Source: Bradyrhizobium monzae
GTDB taxonomy: Bacteria > Pseudomonadota > Alphaproteobacteria > Rhizobiales > Xanthobacteraceae
Length of the DNA stretch: 64,000 nt
Assembly (NCBI RefSeq): GCF_021458635.1
Contig: NZ_JAIRDQ010000001.1
Location: 1,488,001-1,552,000, forward strand
Direction of reading: 5' to 3'
Shown here: one piece after another, positions 35,027 to 43,210 of the stretch
Position numbering within the stretch: position 1 is the stretch's first letter
How the letters are laid out: each line of letters starts with the position of its first letter
Notes under the pieces: generated by a model
What the model was told of the DNA's origin: nothing
Database searches by the model: none
What the model saw: only the letters and a program-made list of their open reading frames with translations
Translations under genes and position numbers: made by a program

Positions 35027-35911
35027 ATGTTCAATCCTTCCCAGTCCAAGGCCGGCCAACCGCGCATTGCGGTCGCGGGAGCCACAGGTCGAGTCGGCTC
35101 CTCCTTGATCGCAAAACTGGTCAGCGAACCGGTTGATCTTGTGGCGTTGACCCGCACGTCGGGCGCCGAGCGGCTGCCGTCCGGAGTGTCCCTGGCGACC
35201 GTGGACTTCGATGCTCGGTCAACTTTGGACGACGCGCTGCGCGGCGCCGACCGTCTGTTCCTCGCTCACGGCACCTCTCCCCGGCAGGTCGCCAATGAAA
35301 TCGCGCTGGTCGACGCAGCCGTAGCCGCCGGTGTGCGTCATATCGTCAAATTGTCTGTGTTGGGACCGCCCTCTCGGCTACATCCGTTCGACTGGCATAT
35401 GCAAATTGAGGCGCATCTTGCGACCTGCGACGTAGGTTTTACGGTTTTGCGACCTTCGAGTTTTGTTGACATCCTGGCGCGGGCCAGCGCTCCAATTGCC
35501 AATGACATATGGGGCGGGGCAGCGGGCGACGGGTTGGTCAACCTCATCAACACACGCGATGTCGCAGATTCCGCTTTCGCAGTCCTTCTCGACGATGCGC
35601 ACGTGACTTCTCAGCGCGCCTATCACCTGACCGGGCCGGCCGCGGTGAGCATGCCTGAAATAGCAGATGAACTGTCCGGGTTACTCGGTCGCGCCGTCAC
35701 ATACCAGCACCGAAGCCCCGAGGAGCAGCGCGAGAAACTGCTCGCTTCGGGGCTGAACGAATTTGTTGCCGACCTGATGCTCGGCCTGGATCGCATTTTC
35801 CATGAGTCGGTGCTCGCAGAAACCACGTCAACTGTTCACGAACTGACGGGCCACGCTCCGCGCCCGGTAACCGATTGGCTCAGCGACAACATCTCGCTGT
35901 TTCGAAAATAA
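35027..35911 (+). CDS. NmrA-like NAD(P)-binding reductase (atypical SDR)
   Basis: A 294-residue atypical SDR related to NmrA and the QorB-type NAD(P)H:quinone oxidoreductases. Nucleotide motif RIAVAGATGRVGSSLIAKL at residues 13-31, HIVKLSVLGPPSRLHP, and TVLRPSSFVDIL. It lacks the classical YxxxK pair, as usual for this group. Start ATG follows AAGGTCGTCCGG. It is controlled with the divergent TetR gene, so a role in quinone/electrophile detoxification is likely. Confidence 0.8.
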   Translation: MFNPSQSKAGQPRIAVAGATGRVGSSLIAKLVSEPVDLVALTRTSGAERLPSGVSLATVDFDARSTLDDALRGADRLFLAHGTSPRQVANEIALVDAAVAAGVRHIVKLSVLGPPSRLHPFDWHMQIEAHLATCDVGFTVLRPSSFVDILARASAPIANDIWGGAAGDGLVNLINTRDVADSAFAVLLDDAHVTSQRAYHLTGPAAVSMPEIADELSGLLGRAVTYQHRSPEEQREKLLASGLNEFVADLMLGLDRIFHESVLAETTSTVHELTGHAPRPVTDWLSDNISLFRK

Positions 35912-36081
35912 CCCCGGGGGCCAGCGCCTCGATCATACCGGGATGCTGATATGCAATTGGCGTTACGTGGAGCTTCCGGTGTTGACGCGGACCCGTGCGC
36001 GTTTAAGTAGGTGAGACAAAGACTGCAGGGACGGCGACGTTTGCTGGGCTGGTTCCCGTTGCCGCCACCAATGCAGGACAC

Positions 36082-37401
36082 ATGACGCCCTCGCCTCACG
36101 CGACCTCGCCGAGCACGACATCGAACTCGGCTTCCGCGCCCCCTCATCTCGCCATCGTCCTGTTCTCGCTCGCGATGGGCGGCTTTGCGATCGGAACCAC
36201 CGAATTCGCGTCGATGAGCCTGCTGCCGTTCTTCGCGGCCGACCTTCATATCGACGAGCCGACGGCCGGACACGCGATCAGCGCCTACGCCCTCGGCGTG
36301 GTGCTGGGCGCGCCGCTGATTGCCGTGCTCGGCGCGCGGTTCGCCCGGCGCACGCAGTTGCTGGTGCTGATGGCCGTGTTTGCGCTCGGCAACGCCCTCA
36401 CCGCGCTCGCACCCGGCTTCGGTGCGATGGTCGCGGCCCGCTTTCTCTCCGGCCTGCCTCACGGCGCCTATTTCGGCATCGCCGCGCTGGTTGCCGCCTC
36501 ACTCGTTCCGCAACATCGTCGCTCCCAGGCGGTGGGCCAGGTCATGCTGGGCCTGACCGTCGCCACTATCATCGGCGTGCCCTTGGCCAATTTGATCGGC
36601 CAGGCGGTCGGCTGGCGCGCGAGCTTTGGCTTCGTGTCGGTGCTGGCCTTGCTCACGGTTCTGCTGTGTGCGCTGTTCGCGCCGCGCGACCAGGCCGGCC
36701 GATCGGATCCGCTGTGCGAGCTCGGCGCGCTCCGAAGCCGCCGCGTCTGGACGACGCTCGCGATCAGCGCCATCGGCTTCGGCGGCATGTTTGCCGTCTA
36801 CACTTATCTGGCGACAACCTTGATCGAGGTCACCAAGGTCAGCACCGAGGTCATTCCGTTCTTCCTGGCGATCTTCGGCATCGGCGCCACGCTCGGCAAT
36901 CTGTTCGTGCCGCGCTTCGCCGATCGCGCGCTGATGCCGACGGCGGGCGTCATCCTGGTGTTTGCAGCCGTGGCACTGCTGGTGTTTCCGCTCGTCGCCG
37001 GCAATCCCTGGCTGCTCGCGATCGACATCTTTGCGATCGGCGCCAGCGTCGCGCTCGGGGCAGTCCTGCAGACGCGGCTAATGGACGTGGCAGGAGACGC
37101 ACAGGCGCTTGCGGCCGCGCTCAATCATTCGGCGTTCAACACCGCCAACGCGCTTGGTCCGTTCCTCGGCGGCCTCGCCATTCGCCAGGGTCTCGGCTGG
37201 ACCTCCACCGGTCCCGTCGGCGCCGGGCTCGCGGTCCTGGGCTTTCTGATCTGGATCGTCGCCTGGCGCGACGACACCGGCTCCGCGCCGGTCGAGCACG
37301 TCGCAGACGGTGATACAGCACCACGAGAGGACGCTCCCCTCAAGCGCGCACCGCCGCTGGCGCCAATTGAGCGGAGCCGTTCGGAGGATCCGGTGGCCTG
37401 A
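36082..37401 (+). CDS. MFS transporter, DHA1-type (AraJ/Cmr-like)
   Basis: A 439-residue, 12-segment MFS protein. FAIGTTEFASMSLLPFFAADL with the family motif, and FLSGLPHGAYFGIAAL, are typical of the AraJ/purine or drug exporter branch of DHA1. The last 30 residues form a hydrophilic tail. ATG follows AGGACAC. It stands alone, 170 bases after the NmrA-like gene; that gap shows no gene. Exported substrate unknown. Confidence 0.85.
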   Translation: MTPSPHATSPSTTSNSASAPPHLAIVLFSLAMGGFAIGTTEFASMSLLPFFAADLHIDEPTAGHAISAYALGVVLGAPLIAVLGARFARRTQLLVLMAVFALGNALTALAPGFGAMVAARFLSGLPHGAYFGIAALVAASLVPQHRRSQAVGQVMLGLTVATIIGVPLANLIGQAVGWRASFGFVSVLALLTVLLCALFAPRDQAGRSDPLCELGALRSRRVWTTLAISAIGFGGMFAVYTYLATTLIEVTKVSTEVIPFFLAIFGIGATLGNLFVPRFADRALMPTAGVILVFAAVALLVFPLVAGNPWLLAIDIFAIGASVALGAVLQTRLMDVAGDAQALAAALNHSAFNTANALGPFLGGLAIRQGLGWTSTGPVGAGLAVLGFLIWIVAWRDDTGSAPVEHVADGDTAPREDAPLKRAPPLAPIERSRSEDPVA

Positions 37402-37416
37402 CGGGTCGCAACGCGC

Positions 37417-37575
37417 TCAGAACAGAGCCGCGTTGAGAGCCTGTCCGTAGATCATCGCGGCCACGAGCGAGACCAGCAGGCCCGCGCCCGAGAAGATCGC
37501 CAGGATCTTCAGCGTTTCGACATCGAGATTGGCTCCCGTCGCGCGGGATATTGCCTTTGCCAATGCAGCAATCAT
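37417..37575 (-). CDS. Small single-pass membrane protein (52 residues)
   Basis: The frame encodes MIAALAKAISRATGANLD and continues through one hydrophobic helix (residues 23-43, ILAIFSGAGLLVSLVAAMIY) to ALNAALF. GGAGCTGGCG precedes the ATG, a good ribosome binding site at correct spacing. It is convergent with the DHA1 exporter gene. The topology suggests an inner-membrane microprotein. Function not recognised; codon use is consistent with a real gene. Confidence 0.55.
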   Translation of the reverse strand: MIAALAKAISRATGANLDVETLKILAIFSGAGLLVSLVAAMIYGQALNAALF

Positions 37576-37684
37576 CGCCAGCTCCGAAGCCGGCCGCGCG
37601 GAGGCGGGGCCTGACTTGATCTAGCGCAGATCGGCGCGATTGCTTGTGAAGCAGATTACAGGTGCGTGGGGTGTCGTCCGCGCG

Positions 37685-39346
37685 CTAGTCGCGTGAAACT
37701 CGCGGCGTCGAGGGCGTGACGTTGGCGGGCGTGTGGAAATCGAGCCGCGCCCGGTTTTCCTCGCGCACGCCGGATACGTCGCCGAACTCGACATAGGTCT
37801 GCGCGTCCTGCTTCCATTGCGGCCACGGCGTCGCCGGCGTGGCGGGATTGCCGGTGCGCGCAAAGGCCACGAGCGTGTCCATCATGCGTTCCGACAGCGC
37901 GCGGTCGAACTCGGTCCAGTTGCGCGTGGTGCGGAATTTGTTGAAGGCGTCCTGCGTTCCGAACCAGTAGGGTACATCGGAGGTGTGATAGGCGCCGATC
38001 TTCTGCGGGCTGTCGAAGAACTCGATGCCGGGCGCGAAGGGATGCACGCGCGAGAACATGTACATGTAGAACGGCGCCTTGCCGCTCTTGGCCTGGGCTT
38101 CGGCCCAGTTGCGCGTGCCGATCTCGACCAGCCCTTCGCGCGCGGCGAGCAGACCCATCGCCTTCGCCTCGCCGTCGGTCTTGGCAGGGTAGAGCGCGAG
38201 GAAGCGATCGACCTGGTCGCCGTAGAGTTTTTTCGCGGCGGCGATATAGGCGTCTAACGTTCCTGCGGTGCGCAGATCGTTCGAGCTTTCGTCGCTGGTG
38301 AAGCCCGCGACGGTCGCGACGTCGTTCTGCTTTCCGGCCGCAAAGATATTCGGGACGGTATCGGGCAGCACATAGCCGTCGATATCGGGCGTGACCGAGA
38401 TCGTGCCGGCGCAGCCGAGCTGGCAGTCCTTCTGGACCGCTAGGATCTTGTCGGCCTGGATCTGCCGCATCTCGGCCAACGACGACGCGCCAAGCGCCGA
38501 CTGCACCTCGAGGCCGATCTTCTCGGCGGCGGGCAACGCCGGGAATTTGAAGCGGTTGTCGAACATGCTCAGACTCATCGCAAAACCGCGATTGAACAGG
38601 CCCTTCGCCAGCGGGCTCGCTTCCAGCGCCGACACCGACATCGCGCCGGCCGACTGCCCGGTGATGGTGACGTTGTCAGGGTCGCCGCCAAATTGCGCGA
38701 TGTTGCGCTTGACCCATTGCAGCGCCGCGACCTGGTCCATCAGGCCGTAATTGCCGGAGGCGTGGTTTTGCGATTCCGCGGTCAGCTCGGGATGGGCGAG
38801 ATTGCCCAGAATGCCGACGCGATAGTTGAAGCTGACAAAGATCGTGCCTTTCTTCGCAACGTTCTCGCCGTCATACATCGCCATGCCGCTGGAGCCGAGC
38901 GTGAAGCCGCCGCCATAGATCCAGACCACCACCGGCAGCTTCGCGGCCGGTTTGGCATCGGCGCTCGCCCAGATGTTCAGATAGAGGCAGTTCTCGCTGG
39001 TCGCCTCCTCGCCGAAATAATGATTGAGATTGTGCCGGCGCAGCACCTGGATGCATTCCGGCGCCAGCCGGTCGGCGTGATAGACGCGCTGCCACGCTTC
39101 GACCTTTTGCGGCGCGCGCCAGCGGAGGTCGCCGAGCGGCGGCGCGGCAAAGGGAATGCCGAAATAGGCCTTTACGTTCGACGGCAGCACCTTGCCGGAG
39201 ACGGCGCCGCTATCGATGCTGACGGGATCTCCGGGAACAGGCGTCGCGACGATCTGCGCGGTGACGGGCGAAGCGGCCAGCAGCGCGAACGCGCCAAGCA
39301 GCGAGACGATCGAACCGCGCGTAGCGTTCCTGTTGAAAATGCTCAT
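37685..39346 (-). CDS. Type-B carboxylesterase, exported
   Basis: A 553-residue carboxylesterase/cholinesterase-family protein. The signal peptide spans MSIFNRNATRGSIVSLLGAF to ASPVTA. Catalytic Ser in TITGQSAGAMSV, Glu in AGFTSDESSND, His in IGAYHTSDVPYWFG; the oxyanion hole is WIYGGGFTLGS. Its ATG overlaps the stop of the second esterase gene (ATGA). Being periplasmic, it may cleave an ester outside the cytoplasm, with products imported by the MHS transporter of the same operon. Substrate unknown. Confidence 0.88.
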   Translation of the reverse strand: MSIFNRNATRGSIVSLLGAFALLAASPVTAQIVATPVPGDPVSIDSGAVSGKVLPSNVKAYFGIPFAAPPLGDLRWRAPQKVEAWQRVYHADRLAPECIQVLRRHNLNHYFGEEATSENCLYLNIWASADAKPAAKLPVVVWIYGGGFTLGSSGMAMYDGENVAKKGTIFVSFNYRVGILGNLAHPELTAESQNHASGNYGLMDQVAALQWVKRNIAQFGGDPDNVTITGQSAGAMSVSALEASPLAKGLFNRGFAMSLSMFDNRFKFPALPAAEKIGLEVQSALGASSLAEMRQIQADKILAVQKDCQLGCAGTISVTPDIDGYVLPDTVPNIFAAGKQNDVATVAGFTSDESSNDLRTAGTLDAYIAAAKKLYGDQVDRFLALYPAKTDGEAKAMGLLAAREGLVEIGTRNWAEAQAKSGKAPFYMYMFSRVHPFAPGIEFFDSPQKIGAYHTSDVPYWFGTQDAFNKFRTTRNWTEFDRALSERMMDTLVAFARTGNPATPATPWPQWKQDAQTYVEFGDVSGVREENRARLDFHTPANVTPSTPRVSRD

Positions 39347-40839
39347 ACGGCCTCCCTGATGTTCTTCTTGTCGTTGGAGCCTGTGCTCAGTTCCGCCCAG
39401 AGGCGGAAGCGCACGCCCTCGTTGAGGGGGACAATATGAAATGGCTGGCCGAAGATTGCGAGCGGCTCCTTGGCCGGCTCGAACCGGGGCCAGGCTTCCG
39501 CGACATCAGGCATGCCCGACGTCACGAACCGCAGCAGGCTCGTCTGAAACCGCGCCGCGACGTCGATATCGGCCGGGGTCATCGGGCCGCCCTTGCGCTT
39601 CAGGATCGGGCGATCGATGAAATTTGGCAGATGTGCCCAGAGGCAGGCATTGTCGGCGCCGTGGGTCGGTCCTTGCGACAGGAACGGTTCCAGCGACGGG
39701 CGATGATCGAACCGGCTGAGCCAGACTGCACCACCTGCTGCTGCGTGGGCTCGCGCGAGATCGGCCATCGGGCGGTGCCAGAACGCATCGGACAGCAGCG
39801 CTTCGTGCGGATCCTCGTCGAGACGCGCCGAGCTGCGATAACAGGCCAGCAGGCGCTCCCAGCCGGCATCGCCAAAGGCAGCGTGGACATTGCGCTCGGT
39901 GGTGCGGATCATCGCGGCCGGCGGCGTGCTCTTCAGGAACATCACCATCTCGTCGCGACAGGAGCCGAGCCAGAGCGGAATGTCGCGCAGGCTTCCCTCG
40001 GCAAAGACTTCGCGCGGCTCGCGCGGGATCACGGTGCCGTCGAGCACCGGGCCGAACACGGTGCCTGACGCGGTCTCGTCTGCGATTCTGCGGCCGACGC
40101 GCTCGACGGCCGCAAAGAGCTTTGGCAACGGCACGGATGCGATCGCGCTGGCATCGTGCTCGAGGTCGAGCTCGGCCAGCACGCGGCGCGCGACCTGATC
40201 GGCATGGTCGGCGCTCATGATGTTGCGCCCCGGTGCGCTCAGCGCGAGCGCGCGGGCGAACTTGCCCTTGGCCTGCGGCAGCGTCGCGAGCGCGATCACC
40301 ATGGACGCGCCGGCCGACTGGCCCGACAACGTCACCTGGTCCGGATCGCCGCCGAAATTGGCGATATTGGCCTGGACCCAGTCGAGCGCGGCGAGCGAAT
40401 CCGAGATCGCGAGGTTGTTGGCCTCACCCAATCCGTGGCGATGCAGCTGCAGGAAGCCGAGCGGGCCGAGCCGATAGTTGATGGTGACGATGACGGCCGG
40501 GCCGTGCGCGGCGAGGAAGGCGCCGTCATAGTCGGCACCGCCGCCGGTGACGAAGGCGCCACCATGGATGAAGAACAGCACCGGCAATGGGCGCTTCGCG
40601 CCGACCGGCGTCCAGATATTCAGGCTGAGACAGGATTCTTCTGCCTGATCGAGGTGCCCGGGCTGCGGCGCATAGGCGCCGTAGTCCGTGCATTGGCGCG
40701 GCTCCGTCCACGCCAGCGGCAGTGTCACCTTGGCGAAGCGCCGCGCGGTCGCGAACGGCACGCCCTTGAAGGCGCGGACGGTCCCCTGCTCGGCCCCGAT
40801 GATCGGGCCGAGCGTGGTCGGAACGGCGTTGGTCAGCAT
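39343..40839 (-). CDS. Type-B carboxylesterase, cytoplasmic
   Basis: A 498-residue type-B carboxylesterase without a signal peptide. Oxyanion hole FFIHGGAFVTGGG, nucleophile Ser in TLSGQSAGASMV, Glu in GSCRDEMVMF, and His in GPTHGADNACLW. The frame is open far upstream through the transporter gene, but MLTNAVPTTLGPIIG at 40839 is the family start. It sits between the MHS transporter and the exported esterase on one strand. The paired esterases differ in location, which suggests two-step use of one esterified compound. Confidence 0.87.
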   Translation of the reverse strand: MLTNAVPTTLGPIIGAEQGTVRAFKGVPFATARRFAKVTLPLAWTEPRQCTDYGAYAPQPGHLDQAEESCLSLNIWTPVGAKRPLPVLFFIHGGAFVTGGGADYDGAFLAAHGPAVIVTINYRLGPLGFLQLHRHGLGEANNLAISDSLAALDWVQANIANFGGDPDQVTLSGQSAGASMVIALATLPQAKGKFARALALSAPGRNIMSADHADQVARRVLAELDLEHDASAIASVPLPKLFAAVERVGRRIADETASGTVFGPVLDGTVIPREPREVFAEGSLRDIPLWLGSCRDEMVMFLKSTPPAAMIRTTERNVHAAFGDAGWERLLACYRSSARLDEDPHEALLSDAFWHRPMADLARAHAAAGGAVWLSRFDHRPSLEPFLSQGPTHGADNACLWAHLPNFIDRPILKRKGGPMTPADIDVAARFQTSLLRFVTSGMPDVAEAWPRFEPAKEPLAIFGQPFHIVPLNEGVRFRLWAELSTGSNDKKNIREAV

Positions 40840-40862
40840 GCGATCGTTATCCTGTCTTGCGC

Positions 40863-42200
40863 TCACGCGCGCCGCTTGCCGAGATCGGCGATGTCGACCT
40901 TGTGAGTCTCGCGCGCGGTCGATGCGGCTACGGCCGAGGCGACACAGCAACCGGCGACGAAGATCGCGACCGGGATCCAGCCGTTCGGACCTTCGCCGAC
41001 AAGGCTCGCGCTCACCAGCGGCGTGAAGCCGGCGGCGAGGAAGCCGAGCTGGGTGCCGATCGCGGTGCCGGAATAGCGCACGCGCGCCTCGAACATCTCG
41101 GCATAGAACGACGGCCAGATCGCGTTCGGCGCGGAGTAGATGATGTAGAGGCCAATCGCGGCGGCGAAGATCGCGGGCGTGCTGCCAGACGTCACCAGCA
41201 TGAAATAGGGGAACAGTAGCGCGGCACAGCCAAGCACGCCGCCGATGAACACCGGCTTGCGGCCGATCCTGTCGGCGAGCAAGGCCCAGAGCGGCTGGGC
41301 GAACAGCGCCACGACATTGCCGAGCACGCCGGCCCACAACATGGTCGGACGCGCGACGCCGAATTTGCTGGTGGCATAGCCGAGCGCAAACACCGCGGTC
41401 ATGGTGCTGACAGTCGCGATCAACGCGCAGACGATGACGCGCAGCACGTCCGGCCAGTAGTCGCGCAGCAGCGCGACGACGGGAAAGCGCGCCACTTTCG
41501 CCTTGTCCTTGATGTCTTCGAACACGGGCGTTTCCGGCATGGTCCGCCGCACCAGATAAGCGACCAGCAGCACCAGCGCGGAGAGCAGGAACGGAATGCG
41601 CCAGCCCCAGCTCAGCAGCTGATCTTCCGGCATGCTGGACACCGGAATGAACACCAGCGTCGCCAGGATCGCGCCGGCCTGGGTGCCGCTCAAGGTCCAG
41701 CTCGTGAAGAAGGCGCGGTTGGAATTGGCGGAATGCTCCAGCGTCAGCGAGTTCGCGCCGCTCTGCTCGCCGGCGGCCGACAGGCCCTGCAACAGGCGCA
41801 GCAGTGTCAGGATGATGGGCGCGGCGTTGCCGATCGTCTTGGCATCCGGCAGCAGGCCGATCGCGAGCGTCGAAGCGCCCATCACCACCAGGGTGAACAG
41901 CAGCACCGTCTTGCGGCCGATGCGGTCGCCGAAATGGCCGAGAATGACGGCGCCGACGGGGCGCGCGATATAGCCGATGCCGAACGACAACAGTGCGAGC
42001 AGCGTCCCGGTCGCGGGATCGACATTGGCGAAGAACACTTTTGGAAAGATCAGCGCCGCCGCCGTGCCGTAGATGAAGAAGTCGTAGTATTCGAGCATGC
42101 TGCCGACGAAGCTGACGAGCGCGGCGCGCTTCGGCAGCTTGTTTTGCGTCGTCTCCGCGCCGGACGGCGCGTGCAGCGATGCGATTGAGGTCGAGCTCAT
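40863..42200 (-). CDS. MFS transporter, MHS family
   Basis: A 445-residue, 12-segment transporter. FVGSMLEYYDFFIYGTAAAL, GDRIGRKTVLLFTLVVMG and LRLLQGLSAAGEQSG mark the metabolite:H+ symporter family. Start ATG follows GGGGAGGAATTTTG, a near-ideal site. First gene of the operon with two carboxylesterases, divergent from a TetR repressor. Confidence 0.9.
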   Translation of the reverse strand: MSSTSIASLHAPSGAETTQNKLPKRAALVSFVGSMLEYYDFFIYGTAAALIFPKVFFANVDPATGTLLALLSFGIGYIARPVGAVILGHFGDRIGRKTVLLFTLVVMGASTLAIGLLPDAKTIGNAAPIILTLLRLLQGLSAAGEQSGANSLTLEHSANSNRAFFTSWTLSGTQAGAILATLVFIPVSSMPEDQLLSWGWRIPFLLSALVLLVAYLVRRTMPETPVFEDIKDKAKVARFPVVALLRDYWPDVLRVIVCALIATVSTMTAVFALGYATSKFGVARPTMLWAGVLGNVVALFAQPLWALLADRIGRKPVFIGGVLGCAALLFPYFMLVTSGSTPAIFAAAIGLYIIYSAPNAIWPSFYAEMFEARVRYSGTAIGTQLGFLAAGFTPLVSASLVGEGPNGWIPVAIFVAGCCVASAVAASTARETHKVDIADLGKRRA

Positions 42201-42306
42201 CAAAATTCCTCCCCGTGTGCGATGTCGATCGCGGCTCGCTTTGGCCGTCCGGCCTTGCGCGCGCTTTTTGCTTTTGGTTGCCGCAACCTTGGTTTCGATC
42301 CATAAT

Positions 42307-42322
42307 GTACGAACTAGTACGT
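42307..42322. promoter_or_regulatory. TetR operator candidate upstream of the esterase operon
   Basis: GTACGAACTAGTACGT is an imperfect palindrome around ACTAGT in the 212-base region between the divergent transporter and TetR genes. On the minus strand it falls between a TTGCAT-like -35 and a CATTAT-like -10, a position where a bound repressor would block transcription of the esterase operon. The promoter boxes are weak matches. Confidence 0.45.
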
Positions 42323-42412
42323 TTATGCAAGCCAACATCAAAAGACGTCGGATTGGGCGAAATTTGCCTTCACCTTCAAGGTGATCCATAGAAACGGGCG
42401 GGAGAAACAGTG

Positions 42413-43063
42413 ATGCTCGAGCGCATGCCACCCCCATCGAAGCGCACCAACGACCCCGAGCGCACCAAGCGCGACATCCTCGAAGTGGCGATGGCCGAGT
42501 TCGCCTCGGAGGGCTATTCCGGCGCCCGCGTCGATGCGATCGCGGCGCGCACGCGTACCTCGAAGCGGATGATCTATTATTATTTCGGCGGCAAGGAGCA
42601 GCTCTATCTCGCCGTGCTGGAAGAAGCCTATCGCAGCATCCGCGCGCTGGAGGACCAGCTTGACATCGCCAGCTGCGACGCGCGCGAGGGCCTGCGCCGG
42701 CTGATCGAGGCGACCTTCGACCACGACGAGCGCAATCCGAACTTCATCCGCCTCGTCTCAATCGAGAACATCCACCACGGCAAGCACCTCAAGCAGAATC
42801 TGCAGCTGCGCCAGCTCAACGCCAGTGTGATCGCAACACTCGACGGCATCCTCAAGCGCGGCCGCGCTGAAGGCGCCTTCCGCGACGACGTCGACGCCAT
42901 CGATCTGCATCTGGCCATCTCCTCCTACTGCTTCTTCCGCGTCGCCAACCGCCACACCTTCGGTGCGCTGTTCGACCGCGACCTCAGCGAACCCAAGGTG
43001 CTGGCGAAGAGCAGGAGCCAGATCGTGGAGATGATTTTGGCGTGGTTGGAGGCGAAGGCTTGA
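42413..43063 (+). CDS. TetR-family repressor
   Basis: A 216-residue TetR protein. HTH: KRDILEVAMAEFASEGYSGARVDAIAARTRTSKRMIYYYFGGKEQL. The C-terminal domain resembles the TetR_C subgroup found beside many catabolic operons. GGGAGAAACAGTG precedes the ATG; GTG one codon earlier is an alternative. It is divergent from the MHS transporter/esterase operon, its likely target. Confidence 0.9.
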   Translation: MLERMPPPSKRTNDPERTKRDILEVAMAEFASEGYSGARVDAIAARTRTSKRMIYYYFGGKEQLYLAVLEEAYRSIRALEDQLDIASCDAREGLRRLIEATFDHDERNPNFIRLVSIENIHHGKHLKQNLQLRQLNASVIATLDGILKRGRAEGAFRDDVDAIDLHLAISSYCFFRVANRHTFGALFDRDLSEPKVLAKSRSQIVEMILAWLEAKA

Positions 43064-43114
43064 GGGTCTCGCCGGCAGGGCAGTAGCGGACATCTGCGCG
43101 GAGCTGCCTCAACG

Positions 43115-43196
43115 CCGTCATTGCGAGCGCAGCGAAGCAATCCAGAATCTTTCCGCGGAGACAGTCTGGATTGCTTCGCTCCGCTCGCAATGACGG
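43115..43196. repeat. Dispersed palindromic repeat, near-perfect 32-bp arms
   Basis: The left arm (43115-43146, starting CCGTCATTGCGAGCG) and the right arm (43165-43196, ending CGCTCGCAATGACGG) match in reverse complement at 31 of 32 positions around an 18-base loop. It lies between the convergent TetR and FMN-oxidase genes, where it may act as a bidirectional terminator. This is the best-preserved of three such elements in the window. Confidence 0.85.
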
Positions 43197-43210
43197 AGAA
43201 AAATTGCGCG

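Noticed and set aside
39343..42330. A 995-codon frame that looks like a fusion of a transporter-length region and a carboxylesterase
   Set aside because: The upstream 497 codons are the wrong-frame reading of the MHS transporter gene. The true esterase starts at 40839.
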